Source: an uncultured Hungatella sp. (GTDB lineage Bacteria; Bacillota; Clostridia; Lachnospirales; Lachnospiraceae). Taken from it: a DNA stretch of 53,149 nucleotides. Location of the stretch: the NCBI GenBank assembly GCA_910585645.1, contig CAJUFP010000019.1:1-53149 (forward strand), read 5' to 3'. The notes below the pieces were generated by a model. The model made no database searches and was not told where the DNA came from. It was given only the letters and a program-made list of their open reading frames with translations. This document shows positions 1-9,488 of this stretch, piece after piece. Made by a program: the position numbers and the translations under genes. How positions within the stretch are numbered: position 1 is the first letter of the stretch; every line of letters starts with the position of its first letter.

Positions 1-70
1 ATGGGGGAAGGGGGAAGTCTGTCCATATGGATCCCCAGGTAAAGTTACACTATCAGAAAAAATTAATCGC

Positions 71-99
71 TTGACATTTGCCGCTATTGGCTGTATAAT
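71..99 (+). promoter_or_regulatory. Consensus sigma-A promoter of tRNA-Lys
   Basis: TTGACA at 71-76 and TATAAT at 94-99 are separated by 17 bp, a perfect match to the housekeeping promoter. Transcription should begin near 106, about 25 nt before the tRNA. Such a strong promoter fits a stable RNA gene. Positions 1-70 show no recognisable feature. Confidence 0.9.
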
Positions 100-130
100 A
101 GCAAACGTTCCGGCAGACAACTTAATAAAA

Positions 131-203
131 GCGCCTTTAGCTCAGTTGGTAGAGCAGTAGACTCTTAATCTATTTGTCCAGGGTTCGAGTCCCTGAAGGC
201 GCA
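131..203 (+). tRNA. tRNA-Lys (anticodon CTT)
   Basis: The 73-nt sequence folds as a complete cloverleaf: acceptor stem GCGCCTT/AAGGCGC with discriminator A, D-arm GCTC/GAGC, anticodon stem GTAGA/TCTAT around the loop CTCTTAA, and T-arm CAGGG/CCCTG with the loop TTCGAGT. The anticodon CTT reads AAG lysine codons. The 3' CCA is not encoded, so it must be added after transcription. The gene stands alone with its own promoter and a terminator at 209-248. Confidence 0.95.
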
Positions 204-208
204 GCTAG

Positions 209-248
209 AGCGCTGATTTCGGCAGTCAAAGCCAAGGCCAGCGCTTTT
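209..248 (+). terminator. Intrinsic terminator of tRNA-Lys
   Basis: AGCGCTG (209-215) pairs with CAGCGCT (239-245); an inner GGC/GCC pairing can extend the hairpin, and four T residues follow (245-248). It lies six bases after the tRNA and would end a single-gene transcript. Confidence 0.65.
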
Positions 249-332
249 GATATTCGGTAATAAAAACCAAAGAAAATACTTTCATTTGAGAGTGCGGTAT
301 GCTATGATGAAAGAAAACAAAGGCGGAAGGGA

Positions 333-602
333 ATGGGCCAGGACACAAGGATCGCGGTGATCGGCATTATTGTGGAAGATAAGAATATGGCAGGTGAGGT
401 CAACAGCCTGCTCCATGAGTATGGGCAGCATATCATCGGCCGCATGGGGCTGCCATATGAGAAGAAGGGCGTGAATATCATAAGCGTGGTAGTGGACGCG
501 CCTATGGACAGCATCAGCGCGCTGTCAGGAAAGCTGGGAAGGCTTCCGGGAGTGGGAGTAAAAGCGCTTTATTCCAAGGCAGGTACAGGGAAAACCGAAT
601 GA
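333..602 (+). CDS. TM1266-type iron-only hydrogenase system regulator
   Basis: This 89-residue protein matches the small family named after Thermotoga TM1266, ACT/NikR-C-like domains usually encoded near [FeFe]-hydrogenase maturation genes. The family pattern is visible: a beta strand start (RIAVIGIIVED), a central helix with YGQHIIGRMGLPY, the segment GVNIISVVVDAP, and a closing helix ending LPGVGVKALYSKA. The ATG at 333 follows a purine-rich GGCGGAAGGG site. No hydE, hydF, hydG or hydrogenase gene is in this window, so the partner must lie elsewhere. The ligand and the regulatory mechanism of the family are not established, so 'regulator' is a family label. Confidence 0.85.
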   Translation: MGQDTRIAVIGIIVEDKNMAGEVNSLLHEYGQHIIGRMGLPYEKKGVNIISVVVDAPMDSISALSGKLGRLPGVGVKALYSKAGTGKTE

Positions 603-626
603 TGTAGGATCCGAAAAAGCTTTAAC

Positions 627-680
627 AAAAGCCGGACAGCAGCAGAGAACAAAACGTTTTCTGCCGCTGTCCGGCTTTTT
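627..680. terminator. Bidirectional terminator between convergent genes
   Basis: GCCGGACAGC (631-640) pairs with GCTGTCCGGC (666-675), with a further inner stem (GCAGAGAAC/GTTTTCTGC). It is flanked by AAAA upstream and TTTTT downstream, so it can act on both the hydrogenase-regulator transcript and the minus-strand ROK-domain gene. Confidence 0.85.
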
Positions 681-703
681 ATATGGGCATGGTTTGGCAT
701 CTG

Positions 704-2122
704 TCAGGATCTGTCTGTTTCCAGGGCCTCTGTACACAAGATCATCTGCCCCAACAGCATATAGTCTTTCACCTCGTTCAGCTGGATGATGTCAGGGATA
801 TATTTGGTGGGGACATATTTTCCGATCTCCCGTATAAGCTCATCGGTCTGCACAATAAGGCGGCTGGACAGCAGAAGCACATCCGGTCCAAGAATGCAGA
901 TCATGGACGCGATGGACTGAGCCACCCAGGTAAGAGTGCCCTCCGGGGTGAGGCACAGGGTAGAGCGGTTGCTTTTGCTGTTGGTAGGCAGGTACTGGAT
1001 CTCCCCGGCCACATGCTTGTACCCCTCGATCAGGTGCCCGTTTATGATGCTTCCCACCCCGCCGGAGGAGCCGATGGCAGGCTGGAAAAGCAAAGACGGC
1101 GAGTGATACTGATCTTGGGAGGAATAGTAGCCTACGGCAATACAGTTGGCGTCATTGCAGAGGATAAATCTTCGGGAATACTTTTTGGCCAGACATTCCA
1201 GGACATTGCTCTCATCAAAGCCCTGGGCCAGCAGCGTAAGCCGCCCCTCATCGATAATACCCGGCATAGACAGTCCTGTAAGCTGGATGTCCGGGTAGAT
1301 GGCAAAAGCCATGTCGCAAAGGTCGCAGATATCTTCCAGGGAGATCCGCGATTTTATGGAAACTTCGTCGTAAATAATGTCATTGTGCTCATTGTAGATC
1401 CTGGAAGTAAACAGGTAGTGGTTATCTTCACTGAGGAGCCCGATGGTGAGGATCTTATCATGAGGTTTGATCTGCTGCTTTAGAGGCAGCTTTCCGGGAT
1501 AAGTCCTTGTGTGGCGGGCAGCAGGTTCAAGGAGCGGTTCCAGGTTCGTAAATACGGTCCGCACATCGTATGTGGCAAAGATCCTGGGCGGTATTTTCCA
1601 CACCTTTTTGTTGTGGAGTATTTTGCGGGCCGTGTCATATATGTAGGAGATCTGGGGCGCCAGCAGGATGATGTCATACTGGCTGGCCGTCTGGTACAGA
1701 TTACTGTAGGACACAGCGGAAAATTCATAGTTCAGGGAGAGAAGCTGAGCGGATTCATTAAGCTTCTGGGCAAAAAAACCGGTGGTCAGACCGCTGGTGC
1801 AGCACAGAAGGACCCGCACAGGCGGTTTGGCAGTCAGCTCCTGGACGCACTCCAGCATTTCATCAAACAGCTTCATGGCGTGCTCCAGAGTGTGCATCTG
1901 GAAATGAAGGTAAAAGACGTGACGGTTAGTCACCAGGTTAAGCACATAAAGCTGGATGATGTCCATGGGAAAAAAGGTGACTTCACCGCGACAGTAGCTG
2001 GTTTCGATTACGATCACATTTTCATCTTTTTCGCTGACAAACATGCGGTAGTTTGGGCTTGTCTGAGTGAGAATCCATTGGCGGAACTCACTGATTAGGT
2101 TGGTGTCTGATGATGTTCCCAT
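704..2122 (-). CDS. PTS EIIB-like / ROK-domain fusion protein, probable sugar-responsive regulator
   Basis: The 472-residue product has three parts. Residues 1-100 are unrecognised. Residues ~100-190 resemble a lactose/cellobiose-type PTS EIIB: a strand leading to VRVLLCCTSGLTTGF, with cysteines 107-108 at the position of the phosphorylated Cys, then YDIILLAPQISYIYD. Residues ~220-470 are a ROK fold (GLSMPGI, LCNDANCIAVGYY, GSSGGVGSI, HVAGEIQYL). The ROK zinc-site cysteines and the usual His after GEI are absent, so kinase activity is doubtful; a sensor role is more likely. No N-terminal helix-turn-helix is evident, unlike NagC/Mlc/XylR. The ATG follows a GGGGGA site, and a TTGACA/TATACT promoter sits upstream. 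The gene is monocistronic, convergent with its left neighbour and divergent from the CAP gene. Confidence 0.7.
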   Translation of the reverse strand: MGTSSDTNLISEFRQWILTQTSPNYRMFVSEKDENVIVIETSYCRGEVTFFPMDIIQLYVLNLVTNRHVFYLHFQMHTLEHAMKLFDEMLECVQELTAKPPVRVLLCCTSGLTTGFFAQKLNESAQLLSLNYEFSAVSYSNLYQTASQYDIILLAPQISYIYDTARKILHNKKVWKIPPRIFATYDVRTVFTNLEPLLEPAARHTRTYPGKLPLKQQIKPHDKILTIGLLSEDNHYLFTSRIYNEHNDIIYDEVSIKSRISLEDICDLCDMAFAIYPDIQLTGLSMPGIIDEGRLTLLAQGFDESNVLECLAKKYSRRFILCNDANCIAVGYYSSQDQYHSPSLLFQPAIGSSGGVGSIINGHLIEGYKHVAGEIQYLPTNSKSNRSTLCLTPEGTLTWVAQSIASMICILGPDVLLLSSRLIVQTDELIREIGKYVPTKYIPDIIQLNEVKDYMLLGQMILCTEALETDRS

Positions 2123-2165
2123 GAGAAAATCCCCCTTTTGGTAAAAATGGAATCACATTACTGTT

Positions 2166-2194
2166 AGTATAAATGGTTGTGATTTTGGTGTCAA
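2166..2194 (-). promoter_or_regulatory. Promoter of the EIIB-ROK gene
   Basis: On the minus strand TTGACA (2194-2189) and TATACT (2171-2166) are 17 bp apart. Transcription would start near 2160, leaving a leader of about 37 nt that contains the GGGGGA ribosome-binding site. Confidence 0.8.
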
Positions 2195-2250
2195 TTGGCA
2201 GATTGGGAGTTGTTTGCCAGTGATTTCCTATGGAATTCCCAGGTTCTGTA

Positions 2251-2292
2251 TGTTACTATTGTTTTGTAACAGAAATGTAAAATATTTGTAAC
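2251..2292 (+). promoter_or_regulatory. WalR-like direct-repeat operator upstream of the CAP-protein gene
   Basis: Three hexamers fitting TGTWAH lie at exact 11-bp intervals: TGTAAC (2265-2270), TGTAAA (2276-2281), TGTAAC (2287-2292). A fourth match, TGTTAC, is at 2251-2256. TGTWAH-N5-TGTWAH is the published WalR (YycF) box. The array ends only 15 bp before the start codon, so it overlaps or follows any promoter; repression is as plausible as activation. Confidence 0.55.
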
Positions 2293-2307
2293 AGATAGGA
2301 GGGCACT

Positions 2308-3285
2308 ATGAGAAAATTTGCATTATATGCCGCTGTAGCGGCCACGGCAATGGCAGGAATGGGAACCATGACTTCCCAGGCTGCGGTGAAGGCATATGTG
2401 GTAGGCGGAAATATGGGAGGAAATTGTGGAAACTCTCTGAATGAGATCTTGCAGATGGTGACATCCGGCAATACAGGCTTTGGCTGCCTGGGAAATGGCA
2501 ATGGTTCTTTTGGATCAACACTTCCCGGCACACTGGAGAATCCTCTGACGCCAAATGGTTCGGGAAACTGGGGAAATGGGGTGACACCAGACTGTAACGG
2601 TTCCGGTTCCTGGAATTGTCCTACATTGCCTGATTTCTTCGGTTCCTGGAACTGTCCAACCGGCCCGGACTGTTTTGGCGGGACCAACTGCCCGGGGACT
2701 CAGAATCCGGGAACCCAGAACCCAGGGACCCAGAACCCGGGAACCCAAAACCCGGGAACTCAGAATCCAGGGACCCAGAACCCGGGAACCCAAAACCCAG
2801 GGACTCAGAACCCGGGGACCCAGAATCCAGGGACCCAGAACCCGGGAACTCAGAATCCAGGGACTCAGAACCCGGATATCCAGAATCCGACCCTGCCCAC
2901 AGACCAGGAGCGGGCCTATATTCAGCAGGTAATTGATCTGGTCAATGAGGAGCGGGCTAAAGCAGGCCTGTCACCGGTAACAGAGGCAGCGGATGTGGCG
3001 GCAGCGGCAAGTGTCCGCGCCAGAGAGATTCCCTCCAATTTCTCTCACTCAAGACCGAACGGCACATATTACAACACCGCTCTGGATGAGGGCGGAGTAC
3101 AATACCGGGGAAGCGGTGAGAACATCGCTTACGGCCAGAGAACGGCAGCAGAGGTCATGAACGGCTGGATGAACAGCCAGGGTCACAGGGCCAATATCCT
3201 TAACGGCAATTACACCAAGATCGGCGTAGGGTATTATGAGAACGGAAGCGGAGTGAAATACTGGGTACAGCTGTTTACATATTAA
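2308..3285 (+). CDS. Secreted CAP (SCP-like) domain protein with QNPGT repeat linker
   Basis: The 325-residue protein begins with a signal peptide (MRKFALYAAVAATAMAGMG, cleavage likely after SQAA), then a Gly/Asn-rich stretch to about residue 128, a linker of eleven QNPGT repeats, and a C-terminal CAP domain (~residues 200-325). CAP hallmarks are present: LVNEERAKAGL, HSRPNGT, GENIAYG, MNGWMNSQGHRANILN and GVGYY, with the two His and the Glu that line the CAP cavity. There is no LPXTG motif or transmembrane anchor, so it is secreted or bound non-covalently to the wall. In Firmicutes such proteins (YkwD-like) are typical extracellular proteins of uncertain function. The ATG follows AGGAGGG. 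The WalR-like operator suggests control by cell-wall stress or growth state. Confidence 0.9.
   Translation: MRKFALYAAVAATAMAGMGTMTSQAAVKAYVVGGNMGGNCGNSLNEILQMVTSGNTGFGCLGNGNGSFGSTLPGTLENPLTPNGSGNWGNGVTPDCNGSGSWNCPTLPDFFGSWNCPTGPDCFGGTNCPGTQNPGTQNPGTQNPGTQNPGTQNPGTQNPGTQNPGTQNPGTQNPGTQNPGTQNPGTQNPDIQNPTLPTDQERAYIQQVIDLVNEERAKAGLSPVTEAADVAAAASVRAREIPSNFSHSRPNGTYYNTALDEGGVQYRGSGENIAYGQRTAAEVMNGWMNSQGHRANILNGNYTKIGVGYYENGSGVKYWVQLFTY
2692..2895 (+). repeat. 15-bp coding minisatellite encoding QNPGT
   Basis: Eleven exact QNPGT units occupy 2701-2865, preceded by one variant (CPGT) and followed by QNPDI and QNPTL. Units differ only at wobble positions (CAG/CAA, AAT/AAC, CCG/CCA, GGA/GGG, ACC/ACT), and higher-order similarity between units suggests block duplication. 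The 15-bp period keeps the frame, so length changes would only stretch the linker. Confidence 0.95.
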
Positions 3286-3300
3286 ATCGGTAAAAACATA

Positions 3301-3352
3301 AAAGGCGGCTCCCGGCAGGAAAGACTGATCCTGCCGGAAACCGCTTTTCTTC
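3301..3352. terminator. Bidirectional terminator between CAP gene and aspA
   Basis: CCGGCAGGA (3312-3320) pairs with TCCTGCCGG (3329-3337), and GCGG/CCGC extends the stem, followed by TTTTCTT. The complementary strand also ends in a T-rich run, so the element serves both convergent genes. Confidence 0.8.
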
Positions 3353-3384
3353 ATATGTCCTTGTCCCATTCCCGAAAAGCGTAT

Positions 3385-4788
3385 CTACATCTTCCGGTAC
3401 TCCGCCATATGCCCCGGCAGAGTCAAAGCCTTCAGATTCATGCACTGCTCCAGCTGCTGGGGCGTCATAAGATTCTGCTGCAATACCAGATCCCGCACGG
3501 ACACGCCGCTCTCCAGAGACTGCTTGGCAATATCCGCCGACTTCTTATACCCGATATAGGGGCACAGGGCAGTGGCAATGGCCACGCTGGATTCCACCAG
3601 ATGCTCACAGCGGTCCCGGTTGGCGGTGATGCCCAGGATGCAGTTGTCGATCAGGGTCTGGACGGCCCCGGTCAGGGTGTCGATGGACTCAAAAATATTA
3701 TAAAAGATAACCGGCTCAAAAGCGTTCAGCTCCAGCTGTCCCGCCTCCGCCGCCAGGGTGACGGTCACGTCATTGCCGATGACATTGAAGGCAACCTGGC
3801 TGACCACCTCCGGGATAACCGGGTTGATCTTTCCGGGCATGATGGAAGAGCCGTTCTGCTTCGGCGGCAGATTGATCTCCCCCAGGCCTGTCTTGGGACC
3901 GCTGGACAGAAGCCGCAGGTCATTGCAGATCTTGGACAGGCTGACAGCGCAGGTCTTCAGCACGGAGGAAATATTCACAAACCCGTCCAGGTTCTGGGTG
4001 GCGTCAAATAAGTTCTCCGCCTGGTAGCAGTTGGTCTGACACACCAGATTTACATTTTTAATAATATGGAAGAGATACACAGGATTTACGTTAATGGCCG
4101 TCCCCACAGCCGTGGCCCCGATATTGAGCATCTTCAGATCCTCATCCAGCCCCTTAAGCCGCTCAATATCCCGCATCACCACAGCGGAATAAGCCTCAAA
4201 AGACTGGCCCAGGCGGATGGGCACCGCGTCCTGCAGCTGGGTGCGGCCGATCTTCACCACGTCGTCAAACTCCACGGACTTCTGCTTCAAAGCCTTGTGA
4301 AGCCGCTCCAGCTCCCTCACAAGCCCGGGGAGAAGCTCCAGGATGGTCAGCTTCCCGGCGGATGGGATCACGTCGTTGGTGGACTGAGCCATGTTCACAT
4401 GGTCATTGGGGTGGACGATGGAGTAATCCCCCTTTTCACCTCCCAGGATTTCGATGGCCCGGTTGGCGATCACCTCATTGGCGTTCATGTTGGCGGAAGT
4501 TCCCGCCCCGCCCTGGATGGCGTCCACAATAAACTGGTTATGTAACTTCCCCGCGATGATCTCATCGCAGGCCTGCAGGATGGCTTTTCCGATGCGTTCA
4601 TCCAGCACATTGGCCGCCATGTTGGTCATGGCAGCGGCCTTCTTGATCCTGGCCAGATTGTTGATAAAAACCGGGTGCAGGGGACGCCCCGTGATATTAA
4701 AGTTGTGTTTGGCCCGCAGCGTCTGGACTCCATAATAGGCCTTTATGGGAACCTCCAGGGTTCCGATCGAGTCGGATTCAAGTCTCAT
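3385..4788 (-). CDS. aspA: Aspartate ammonia-lyase (aspartase)
   Basis: The enzyme interconverts L-aspartate and fumarate plus ammonia in the cytoplasm. The 467-residue length and collinearity fit the aspartase branch of the fumarase/aspartase superfamily. The family signature GSSIMPGKINPV, carrying the catalytic-loop serine, is intact. Other conserved stretches are YYGVQTLRA near the N terminus, GAGTSANMNANEVIANRA, NDHVNMAQSTNDVIPSA and KIGRTQLQDAVPIRLGQ. Class II fumarase is the main alternative, but the N-terminal YYGVQTLRA and C-terminal MTPQQLEQCMNL favour aspartase. The ATG follows an AGAGAGGGG site, and a good promoter lies 36-63 bp upstream. It is monocistronic. Confidence 0.92.
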   Translation of the reverse strand: MRLESDSIGTLEVPIKAYYGVQTLRAKHNFNITGRPLHPVFINNLARIKKAAAMTNMAANVLDERIGKAILQACDEIIAGKLHNQFIVDAIQGGAGTSANMNANEVIANRAIEILGGEKGDYSIVHPNDHVNMAQSTNDVIPSAGKLTILELLPGLVRELERLHKALKQKSVEFDDVVKIGRTQLQDAVPIRLGQSFEAYSAVVMRDIERLKGLDEDLKMLNIGATAVGTAINVNPVYLFHIIKNVNLVCQTNCYQAENLFDATQNLDGFVNISSVLKTCAVSLSKICNDLRLLSSGPKTGLGEINLPPKQNGSSIMPGKINPVIPEVVSQVAFNVIGNDVTVTLAAEAGQLELNAFEPVIFYNIFESIDTLTGAVQTLIDNCILGITANRDRCEHLVESSVAIATALCPYIGYKKSADIAKQSLESGVSVRDLVLQQNLMTPQQLEQCMNLKALTLPGHMAEYRKM

Positions 4789-4823
4789 AGTATATGCCCC
4801 TCTCTTTTTATTGCCTTTATTCT

Positions 4824-4851
4824 ATTATAACAAATTCCCCAACTCTTTCAA
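4824..4851 (-). promoter_or_regulatory. Promoter of aspA
   Basis: On the minus strand TTGAAA (4851-4846) and TATAAT (4829-4824) are 16 bp apart, giving a start near 4817 and a short leader. No riboswitch or operator symmetry is evident in the leader. Confidence 0.8.
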
Positions 4852-4918
4852 GTTGTTTCATTCTCTCTTTGGATATTCTTTCTAAATTCTGAAAATTGAA
4901 AAAATATTCTTGATTTGA

Positions 4919-4948
4919 TTGCGGTTTTCACATGCCTTGTGATATACT
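4919..4948 (+). promoter_or_regulatory. Probable promoter of the exoA operon
   Basis: TATACT (4943-4948) is preceded by a weak -35 TTGCGG (4919-4924) at 18 bp. Transcription would start near 4955, which is upstream of the ATG at 4984 but downstream of earlier in-frame starts, supporting the start chosen for exoA. Confidence 0.45.
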
Positions 4949-4983
4949 GTTTAATGGAAATGAGAAGGGAGACGACGCGATCA

Positions 4984-5739
4984 ATGAAGAAACTGATTTC
5001 CTGGAATGTAAACGGATTGCGGGCCTGCGCAGGCAAAGGCTTTTTAGAATATTTTAGAGAAGCGGATGCGGATATCTTCTGCATCCAGGAGAGCAAGCTC
5101 CAGGAGGGCCAGATCGACCTTCCCCTGGAAGGGTATCACCAGTATTGGAACTACGCCAAGAAAAAAGGCTACTCAGGCACAGCCCTGTTCACCAGAGAAG
5201 AACCCATATCCGTCACAAACGGGATCGGCATAGAAGCCCACGACCAGGAGGGCCGGGTTATCACTGCCCGGTATCCGGATTACTATGTAGTCACCTGCTA
5301 CACCCCCAACTCTCAGAGCGAGCTGGCCAGGCTGTCCTACCGCATGGAGTGGGAGGACGCGTTTCTGGCCTACTTAAAAAAGCTGGAAGAAGATAAGCCG
5401 GTGATCTTCTGCGGAGACTTAAATGTGGCCCACAGAGAGATCGACCTAAAAAACCCGAAGACCAACCGTAACAATGCGGGCTTTACGGACCAGGAGCGGG
5501 AAAAATTCACCCGCCTTCTGGAGGCAGGCTTCATAGACACCTACCGCTACTTTAACCCGGATAGAGAGGGAGTCTACTCCTGGTGGTCCTACCGCTTTAA
5601 AGCCAGGGAGAAAAACGCCGGCTGGCGCATTGACTACTTCTGCGTGTCCAAAAGCCTGGAGGGGCGCCTGGTCAGCGCGGACATCCACACACATGTCACA
5701 GGGTCAGACCACTGCCCCGTAGAGCTGGTGATCGCATGA
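4984..5739 (+). CDS. exoA: Exodeoxyribonuclease III (AP endonuclease)
   Basis: The 251-residue protein belongs to the Xth/ExoA endonuclease-exonuclease-phosphatase family, which nicks DNA at abasic sites during base-excision repair. Visible motifs are ISWNVNGLRA at the start, FCIQESKLQ (metal-binding Glu), GYSGTALFT, FCGDLNVAHREIDL (catalytic Asp and Asn), YSWWSYR, WRIDYFCVS and the terminal GSDHCPVEL with the catalytic Asp-His. The ATG at 4984 is used because AGGGAG lies just upstream and an earlier in-frame ATG would precede the predicted transcription start. The stop overlaps the next start by four bases (ATGA), so it is translationally coupled to the ABC-F gene and heads a four-gene operon. 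Confidence 0.95.
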   Translation: MKKLISWNVNGLRACAGKGFLEYFREADADIFCIQESKLQEGQIDLPLEGYHQYWNYAKKKGYSGTALFTREEPISVTNGIGIEAHDQEGRVITARYPDYYVVTCYTPNSQSELARLSYRMEWEDAFLAYLKKLEEDKPVIFCGDLNVAHREIDLKNPKTNRNNAGFTDQEREKFTRLLEAGFIDTYRYFNPDREGVYSWWSYRFKAREKNAGWRIDYFCVSKSLEGRLVSADIHTHVTGSDHCPVELVIA

Positions 5740-7565
5740 ACCTGATAACCATAGAACATTTGACCAAATCATACACGGAGCGCCTGCTGTTCGACGACGC
5801 GGATTTTGCCGTTAATGAGGGTGAAAAGATCGGCATCATCGGCATCAACGGAACCGGCAAGTCCACCCTCCTTAAGATCGCCGCCGGGTTAGAAGAGCCG
5901 GATGGCGGCGCCGTAGTGAGGGGACGGAACCTGGACATCCGCTACCTGCCTCAGAATCCCGTGTTTACGGCAGGGGACACCATACTGGAAAGCATTGTCC
6001 GGGACAATGAGGGCCATGACCACCCCTGGGACCTGGAGAGCCAGGCCAAGACCATGCTGACCAAGGTAGGCATATTTGACTTTGACGCCAGGGTGGAGAC
6101 CCTGTCCGGAGGCCAGAGAAAGCGGGTCGCCCTGGTAAGCGTCCTGATGTCGGACACAGACCTTCTGATCCTGGACGAGCCCACCAACCACTTAGACAGC
6201 CAGATGGCCCAGTGGCTGGAAGACTACCTAAAAAAATTCCGGGGCGCCATTGTGATGATCACCCACGACCGGTACTTTCTGGACAGCGTGGCCAACCGCA
6301 TCGTGGAGCTGGACAAGGGCAAGCTCTACAGTTACCAGTCCGGCTACGAAGGATACTTAAAACTAAAGGCAGAGCGCCTGGATATGGAGGCCGCCTCCGA
6401 GCGAAAGCGGCAGTCCATCCTGAAAGTGGAGCTTGCGTGGATGCAGCGGGGCGCCAGGGCCCGGTCCACCAAGCAGAAAGCCCACATTCAGAGGTACGAG
6501 GCCCTGCGGGACCAGAAAGGCCCCCAGGCAGACAGGGAGGTGGAGCTGGAGTCCGTCTCCAGCCGCCTTGGAAGAACCACCGTGGAGGCGGAGGGCCTGT
6601 GCAAAGCCTACGGCTCCAAGGTTCTCATACAGGATTTTAACTATATTTTTCTGAAAAACGACCGGGTGGGGATCATAGGCCCCAACGGCAGCGGCAAGTC
6701 CACCCTGATGAAGATGATCGCAGGGTGGGTACAGCCGGACAAAGGCGCGGTCCGGATCGGCCAGACCGTAAAGATGGGCTATTTTTCCCAGGAAAACGAG
6801 GCCATGGACGAAAGCCTGAAAGTCATTGACTATATCCGAAGCGGGGCGGAGTACGTGCAGACCAGAGACGGGAGCGTCAGCGCCTCCCAGATGCTGGAGC
6901 GCTTTCTGTTTCCGCCGGAAGTTCAATATACAGTCATAAGCCGTCTCTCCGGAGGAGAGAAGCGGCGGCTCTACCTTCTGCGAATCCTTATGGACGCGCC
7001 TAATGTGCTGCTCCTGGACGAGCCCACCAATGACCTGGACATCCGGACGCTGACCATACTGGAGGACTATCTGGACGGGTTCGAGGGCATTGTGGCTGCC
7101 GTGTCCCATGACCGGTACTTTCTGGACAGGACCATGAGGCGGATATTCGCCTTTGAGGGCCAGGGCCGGGTGACCCAGTACGAGGGCGGGTTCACGGATT
7201 ACCAGGCGGCATGGGAGAGAAAACGCCTGGAAGAGAGCGCGGATGTAAGATCCGGGGAGGGCAGCAGGCTGTCCGGAGCAAAGGGAAAAGAAGAAACCAG
7301 AGGAAAAGACAGCCGGACCAGGGAGAAGAAGCTGAAATTCACCTATCAGGAGCAGAAAGACTGGGAAGTCATAGAGGACCAGATCGCGCAGCTGGAGGAA
7401 GAGATAGAAAAGCTGGACAGCCGGATCGAGGCGGCTGCCAGAGACTTTGTAAAACTGAGAGAACTGATGGAAGAGAAAGAAGAGAAGGAAAGACTGCTGG
7501 AAGAAAAGATGGAGCGATGGATGTACTTAAATGAGCTGGCGGACAGGATTGCTGCCGACAGATAA
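5736..7565 (+). CDS. ABC-F family ATPase (Uup-like)
   Basis: The 609-residue soluble protein has two ABC nucleotide-binding domains and no membrane segments. The first (residues ~1-230) has Walker A GINGTGKST, signature LSGGQRKR and Walker B LLILDEPTNHLD; the second (~300-500) has GPNGSGKST, LSGGEKRR and LLLDEPTNDLD. An interdomain linker (~230-300) rich in Arg/Lys and a C-terminal coiled coil (~520-605, Lys/Glu-rich) match the Uup/ABCF architecture. ABC-F proteins act on the ribosome as translation factors; Uup-type members have also been linked to DNA structure and ribosome assembly. Nothing marks it as an antibiotic-resistance ABC-F, and the C-terminal coiled coil speaks for Uup. It overlaps exoA by four bases and precedes the GH13-like gene by 12 bp. 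Confidence 0.9.
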   Translation: MNLITIEHLTKSYTERLLFDDADFAVNEGEKIGIIGINGTGKSTLLKIAAGLEEPDGGAVVRGRNLDIRYLPQNPVFTAGDTILESIVRDNEGHDHPWDLESQAKTMLTKVGIFDFDARVETLSGGQRKRVALVSVLMSDTDLLILDEPTNHLDSQMAQWLEDYLKKFRGAIVMITHDRYFLDSVANRIVELDKGKLYSYQSGYEGYLKLKAERLDMEAASERKRQSILKVELAWMQRGARARSTKQKAHIQRYEALRDQKGPQADREVELESVSSRLGRTTVEAEGLCKAYGSKVLIQDFNYIFLKNDRVGIIGPNGSGKSTLMKMIAGWVQPDKGAVRIGQTVKMGYFSQENEAMDESLKVIDYIRSGAEYVQTRDGSVSASQMLERFLFPPEVQYTVISRLSGGEKRRLYLLRILMDAPNVLLLDEPTNDLDIRTLTILEDYLDGFEGIVAAVSHDRYFLDRTMRRIFAFEGQGRVTQYEGGFTDYQAAWERKRLEESADVRSGEGSRLSGAKGKEETRGKDSRTREKKLKFTYQEQKDWEVIEDQIAQLEEEIEKLDSRIEAAARDFVKLRELMEEKEEKERLLEEKMERWMYLNELADRIAADR

Positions 7566-7577
7566 AGGGGGCACACA

Positions 7578-9474
<1,897 letters not shown>

Positions 9475-9488
<14 letters not shown>

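Noticed and set aside
683..2098. Long plus-strand frames (683-1483 and 1511-2098) opposite the EIIB-ROK gene
   Set aside because: They lack ribosome-binding sites and family features; the minus frame has clear EIIB and ROK motifs. They are shadows of it.
2692..2895. Possible CRISPR-like array
   Set aside because: The period is 15 bp with no spacers, in frame in a secreted protein; no cas genes in the window.
2515..2932. Frames in other phases over the QNPGT repeat (2675-2932 plus, 2515-2793 minus)
   Set aside because: A 15-bp repeat without stops keeps several frames open; products are low-complexity Arg/Pro/Glu strings without starts or signals.
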